Shown: one piece after another, positions 60,977 through 64,000 of the stretch | Numbering within the stretch: position 1 is the stretch's first letter | Layout of the letters: each line of letters opens with the position of its first letter | The notes under the pieces: generated by a model | The model's input: the letters and a program-made list of their open reading frames with translations, nothing else | Told to the model about the DNA's origin: nothing | Database searches by the model: none | Position numbers and translations under genes: made by a program | Origin: Spirodela intermedia | Taxonomy: Eukaryota > Streptophyta > Magnoliopsida > Alismatales > Araceae | Assembly (NCBI GenBank): GCA_902729315.2 | Contig: LR746269.1 | Coordinates: forward strand, 6,658,231 to 6,722,230 | Length of the DNA: 64,000 nt | Direction: 5' to 3'

Positions 60977-62585
60977 ATGGAATCTGGTAATCCAGGTACC
61001 TTTTTTGATTTTTATTCTCTTTCTTCATACCCTTTGGTAGCTTTTATAATAACTCGACTTGGGTTGCAGGCTGATTGGTTAGATGGTAGACGTTATTCTA
61101 CTTCAATGGTCGAAAGTAGGTTGGGGCACACTGATATGTATAAATTTACTGAAGAGGATTCTCAGAATCATTCAGAGTCTAAACCAATCGCAGGATCATC
61201 AGAGGTTTGTGCACACTGAAAATTACTTGTTTTATGCTATTTTTCTTCTGTTACAACTTTGATATTGCTCTTTTTTCTATGTTAGAAGATTGAACTTTTT
61301 TAGTCAAACTCTTCTTCTTGATATTACATGAAGATTTGTCCTTCTTGGTAGCACCTACCACAGTTATCTTGTGCTATGTCATCGTATGCTTTGCGTTCCT
61401 ATTCAATATATTTTGAGCGTCTTTTTTCTTTTACGGTCCTTTCTATTCTGTGTTACAAGGTCGAAATAGAGTTTCTCGAAAGTGATGACTTATAATCATT
61501 TTTTAATATAATGTAATACGTGAAATTACAATTCTAATAAGATCACAGGTACTTAGCTAAAATAGAAGCAACTTCTTCAGTGCATCGAGATTATCAAATT
61601 CTTTTTATATTGAAGAACAAGTTTTAGACAACAACAGTTAGGTCAGCAACAATATACGGGATAGATTGTCTGGCAATAGTCATGTTGACTAAGTATGCAT
61701 GTCTTAGAAAATATTACCAACGTAAGTGCATAGGCAGTTGCTGATAAATTTTTCTGAAAGCTTCTTACAATTGTTTGGACCCTTGCATGGAAGACGGCAT
61801 GAATAGTTATTTACAGCCATGGCCAACATTTCGTGAAGATGAAGAAGCTGAGTAGAACTTGTTTGGAGGCAATGAGGAACGATATGAAATGAAGCATATT
61901 GGATGTATATATGATATATGACATTGAAAAGCAGTGAAACTGTGACTATATTCTCACCTCATCAAGTTGGAGTTTGGAGGATGATGGATGAAGACAGAAA
62001 CAGTTGTTTCTTGCTGTTTGATTGGCAATTTATTCTCTTCTAAGTTTTCTGGCAGAAGCCTATTTTGTCAACATTCACAGAGTGTATCAGTCATCATTCG
62101 TCATTTTTCTCCATTTACTTGTAATAATTTAAAAATGCCATCAAAAGATCCTCTCTCTATTGGTACAATGATGAAGGAATCTTAGCAAAAATCATTGTAC
62201 CCGATCGGCAAGAAAAAAGAAACAAACCTGTTGCATGTGTTTCTAAAAAAGACATCATTCTGAGCATTTGGGTGTATAATGGGGAATCAAATTCCAGTTT
62301 ATTTTATCTGATGATTATGTGCAATATTCTTGTTTTTTATTTTTTTATAAATTCTCCCCCCAGTCAATGGTTTCTGGACACAATAAAGGCCCATTTTCTG
62401 AACCTTTATGATTTTTCTCTATGGTAGTTTTAAAGCTTGCCCTGAAACAAAAGGGTTAATGTGTTTAGGTTCAGGGAGACTATCAAGCTCTTGATCAATT
62501 TTCAAGCAAAACAATGTTACCACGGAAGAAAGCTATCGGAGAAAATATTTCATCGAGGGATAAGAGCACATTTCTTCTCAATGCG
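60977..62585 (+). CDS. Unrecognised protein, 5' part (runs off the right edge)
   Basis: Three consecutive exon candidates: 60968..60995 (ATG at 60977), an exon ending 61204, and 62475..62585, each with good splice signals and open in a consistent frame. With the strong acceptor TTGCAG|GCTG (exon from 61070) the ATG at 60977 opens only a seven-residue upstream frame, MESGNPG, and translation would have to start at 61106 (MVESRLGHTDMYKFTEEDSQ). With the weaker acceptor GGTTAG|ATGG (exon from 61083) the ATG at 60977 is in frame and gives MESGNPDGRRYSTSMVESRL. The last exon reads GDYQALDQFSSKTMLPRKKA, then IGENISSRDKSTFLLNA. It is acidic and Ser-rich at first, then basic. I do not recognise the family; a nuclear protein is possible. 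Further exons must lie right of 62585. Confidence 0.5.
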
Positions 62586-64000
62586 GTAGGCACTGCCATC
62601 CAGATCTGTGATTTTTTTTTTCCGCTCATATTCAAACATGAAGGGCTACCGCAGCTTATGATAAGTGAGAGTGGGCAGCAAGAACTCTGTCTCCGCCCCA
62701 AAAGACCGATGAAAAATACTTTTGACAATTTTTTTTGTGTAAATTGAATTGAAAGATCCAATTAAGTTCTATAATTTATGTAAAAAAGCGGACATCAGTC
62801 TAGAATAATTTATTACTTCTGAGCTGTTTGCGATTTCCTTTTTGTTATACATTATGCGGTTGTTTTTCATCTGCTTCGAACACAACTTCCTAATTATTTT
62901 GATGAACGAATGCCTACATTGTATTGGGAATATATTACTCGGTGCCTAAAACGCAAACACTCCGTCAAATCGGTAAATGAATCAAGCTGGTATATGGGAA
63001 AACCCCAGTAAGCCCCTCTCTCTCTCTCTCTCTCTCCTAGGCGTCAGGGTGTGGGTGTGTTTAGGTTTTGATTGAACCTGGTCTGAAGTGGCCCACTAGA
63101 CAATGTGACTTATGTTGGGTTTCAGATCCATTCTGTCCATCAGCACACGGACTTTTCTGCAAAATTAGATAGTATCTATTGAATTGTTGACTGATTGCAT
63201 GCTTTCTATTTATAAAAAAAATCAATTAACTTGCTGCTGATCAAAGGCCCATTGGGCCCTTTGTGTAAAAAAATATTCAATTGGTGGGGCACAGACAATG
63301 TTCTACCTCTATAATGCAGTACACACCATGTATATGATTGATTTTAAGATAAGTCAGAAAATATTAATTTAAATAATGGTTGACCAATCAGATAAGCATC
63401 ACTGTAGGTTTATGTTTATAGTTAGGATCCCTATCATGGTGTCTTGCTTTTAGAACAAGATTTATATCATAGGAAGCTTGATTTTTTTTCTCTAAGTTGA
63501 TTACTTGTGATGGATTAGCAATGGGAACATCAAGTTCCACCTCCTATTTATAGGTGGAATTTGAGGCCTTTGAAGGGGAGATCTTAGGTCTGACCTAGAA
63601 CCCAACAGTTCCCATGACTAATGGGCCGGAATTTCGGCATTAAACACTCCAAAAAAGTAGATAAATCCGCTGGAATAGATTAGATTAAGCCTCAAATGTT
63701 CCTAAAAAATAGAAGAAAACGGTTGGGTTAACTAGGGTCTTAAATAAACCTTAAATACTTTTTAGAAATAGCGAAAGCATTCAAAGATAAATTTAAGATT
63801 TATTGCCCTACGAAATTCAGCAAAAATGATCTGTAAACCTGTATACCCACTGTATGATTGACTGAATGACCTCATCACCTTCTATCAAATGAGTCCGGGA
63901 TTTAACATCTTCCAGTATTAGGTTAACAAGCAGATGGATTTATTGGGTTCAAAAATTTCCCAAAATGATGATATCTGTGGCTGATGACATGATTCAGAGA
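62586..64000. other. Right-edge region, probably intronic
   Basis: No supported exon was found here. A (CT)n tract lies at 63017-63036. The region is AT-rich and probably is an intron of the gene beginning at 60977, whose exon at 62475-62585 ends in a donor (GCG|GTAGGC). Confidence 0.35.

Noticed and set aside
63126-63182. Possible further exon of the last gene after a TTTCAG acceptor
   Set aside because: The frame in phase with the previous exon stops after 18 codons, there is no donor, and no family match could be used as a guide.

Overview
The window is nuclear DNA of a flowering plant. Every recognisable gene is a plant family member: PILS, CML42/43-like calmodulin, Ycf54/LCAA, NFD6, MIP3, CIP7-like, LURP-one-related. 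Nearly all are split by GT-AG introns, intron plus intergenic DNA makes up most of the window, and there are dense GA/CT microsatellites, several of them just upstream of start codons. Some first exons and the CML gene are strongly GC-rich, which would suit a monocot or an early-diverging angiosperm, but I cannot fix the species. All exon models below were joined by hand from reading frame, splice sites and remembered homologue sequence.

Layout, left to right. 1-3610 (minus): first two coding exons of a mitochondrial ABC transporter (ATM3/ABCB25 type) whose remainder lies off the left edge. 4368-7966 (minus): complete ten-exon PILS6-type auxin-carrier gene. 7967-10410: shared divergent upstream region rich in GA/CT. 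10411-10986 (plus): intronless CML42/43-like calcium sensor with a W-box cluster. 12324-13418 (plus): unnamed protein built from an internal duplication that carries RxLxF motifs. 14597-15718 (minus): YCF54/LCAA, a chloroplast cyclase subunit. 17043-19117 (minus): NFD6-like organellar protein with two duplicate terminal mini-exons. 19.65-20.48 kb: diverged ~220-bp tandem repeat. 20872-28255 (plus): complete seven-exon MIP3/Sec1-family gene. 29649-33441 (plus): WD40-like conserved plant gene, eight exons. 34936-40451 (plus): COP1-interacting-protein-like gene, ten exons. 41186-41834 (minus): LURP-one-related gene. 44402-58118 (plus): long fifteen-exon gene with a C-terminal GOLD-like domain. 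60977-right edge (plus): 5' part of an unrecognised gene.

The genes do not form a pathway. They are ordinary housekeeping, trafficking, organelle and signalling genes that happen to be adjacent. The more unusual signals are structural: duplicated alternative terminal exons, two GC-AG introns in neighbouring genes, an intron grown by repeating its own donor-site region together with CT tracts, a cluster of GAGTCACCGA-like words in another intron, and the duplicated RxLxF protein. I found no CRISPR array, rRNA or convincing tRNA, and only one weak retrotransposon remnant.
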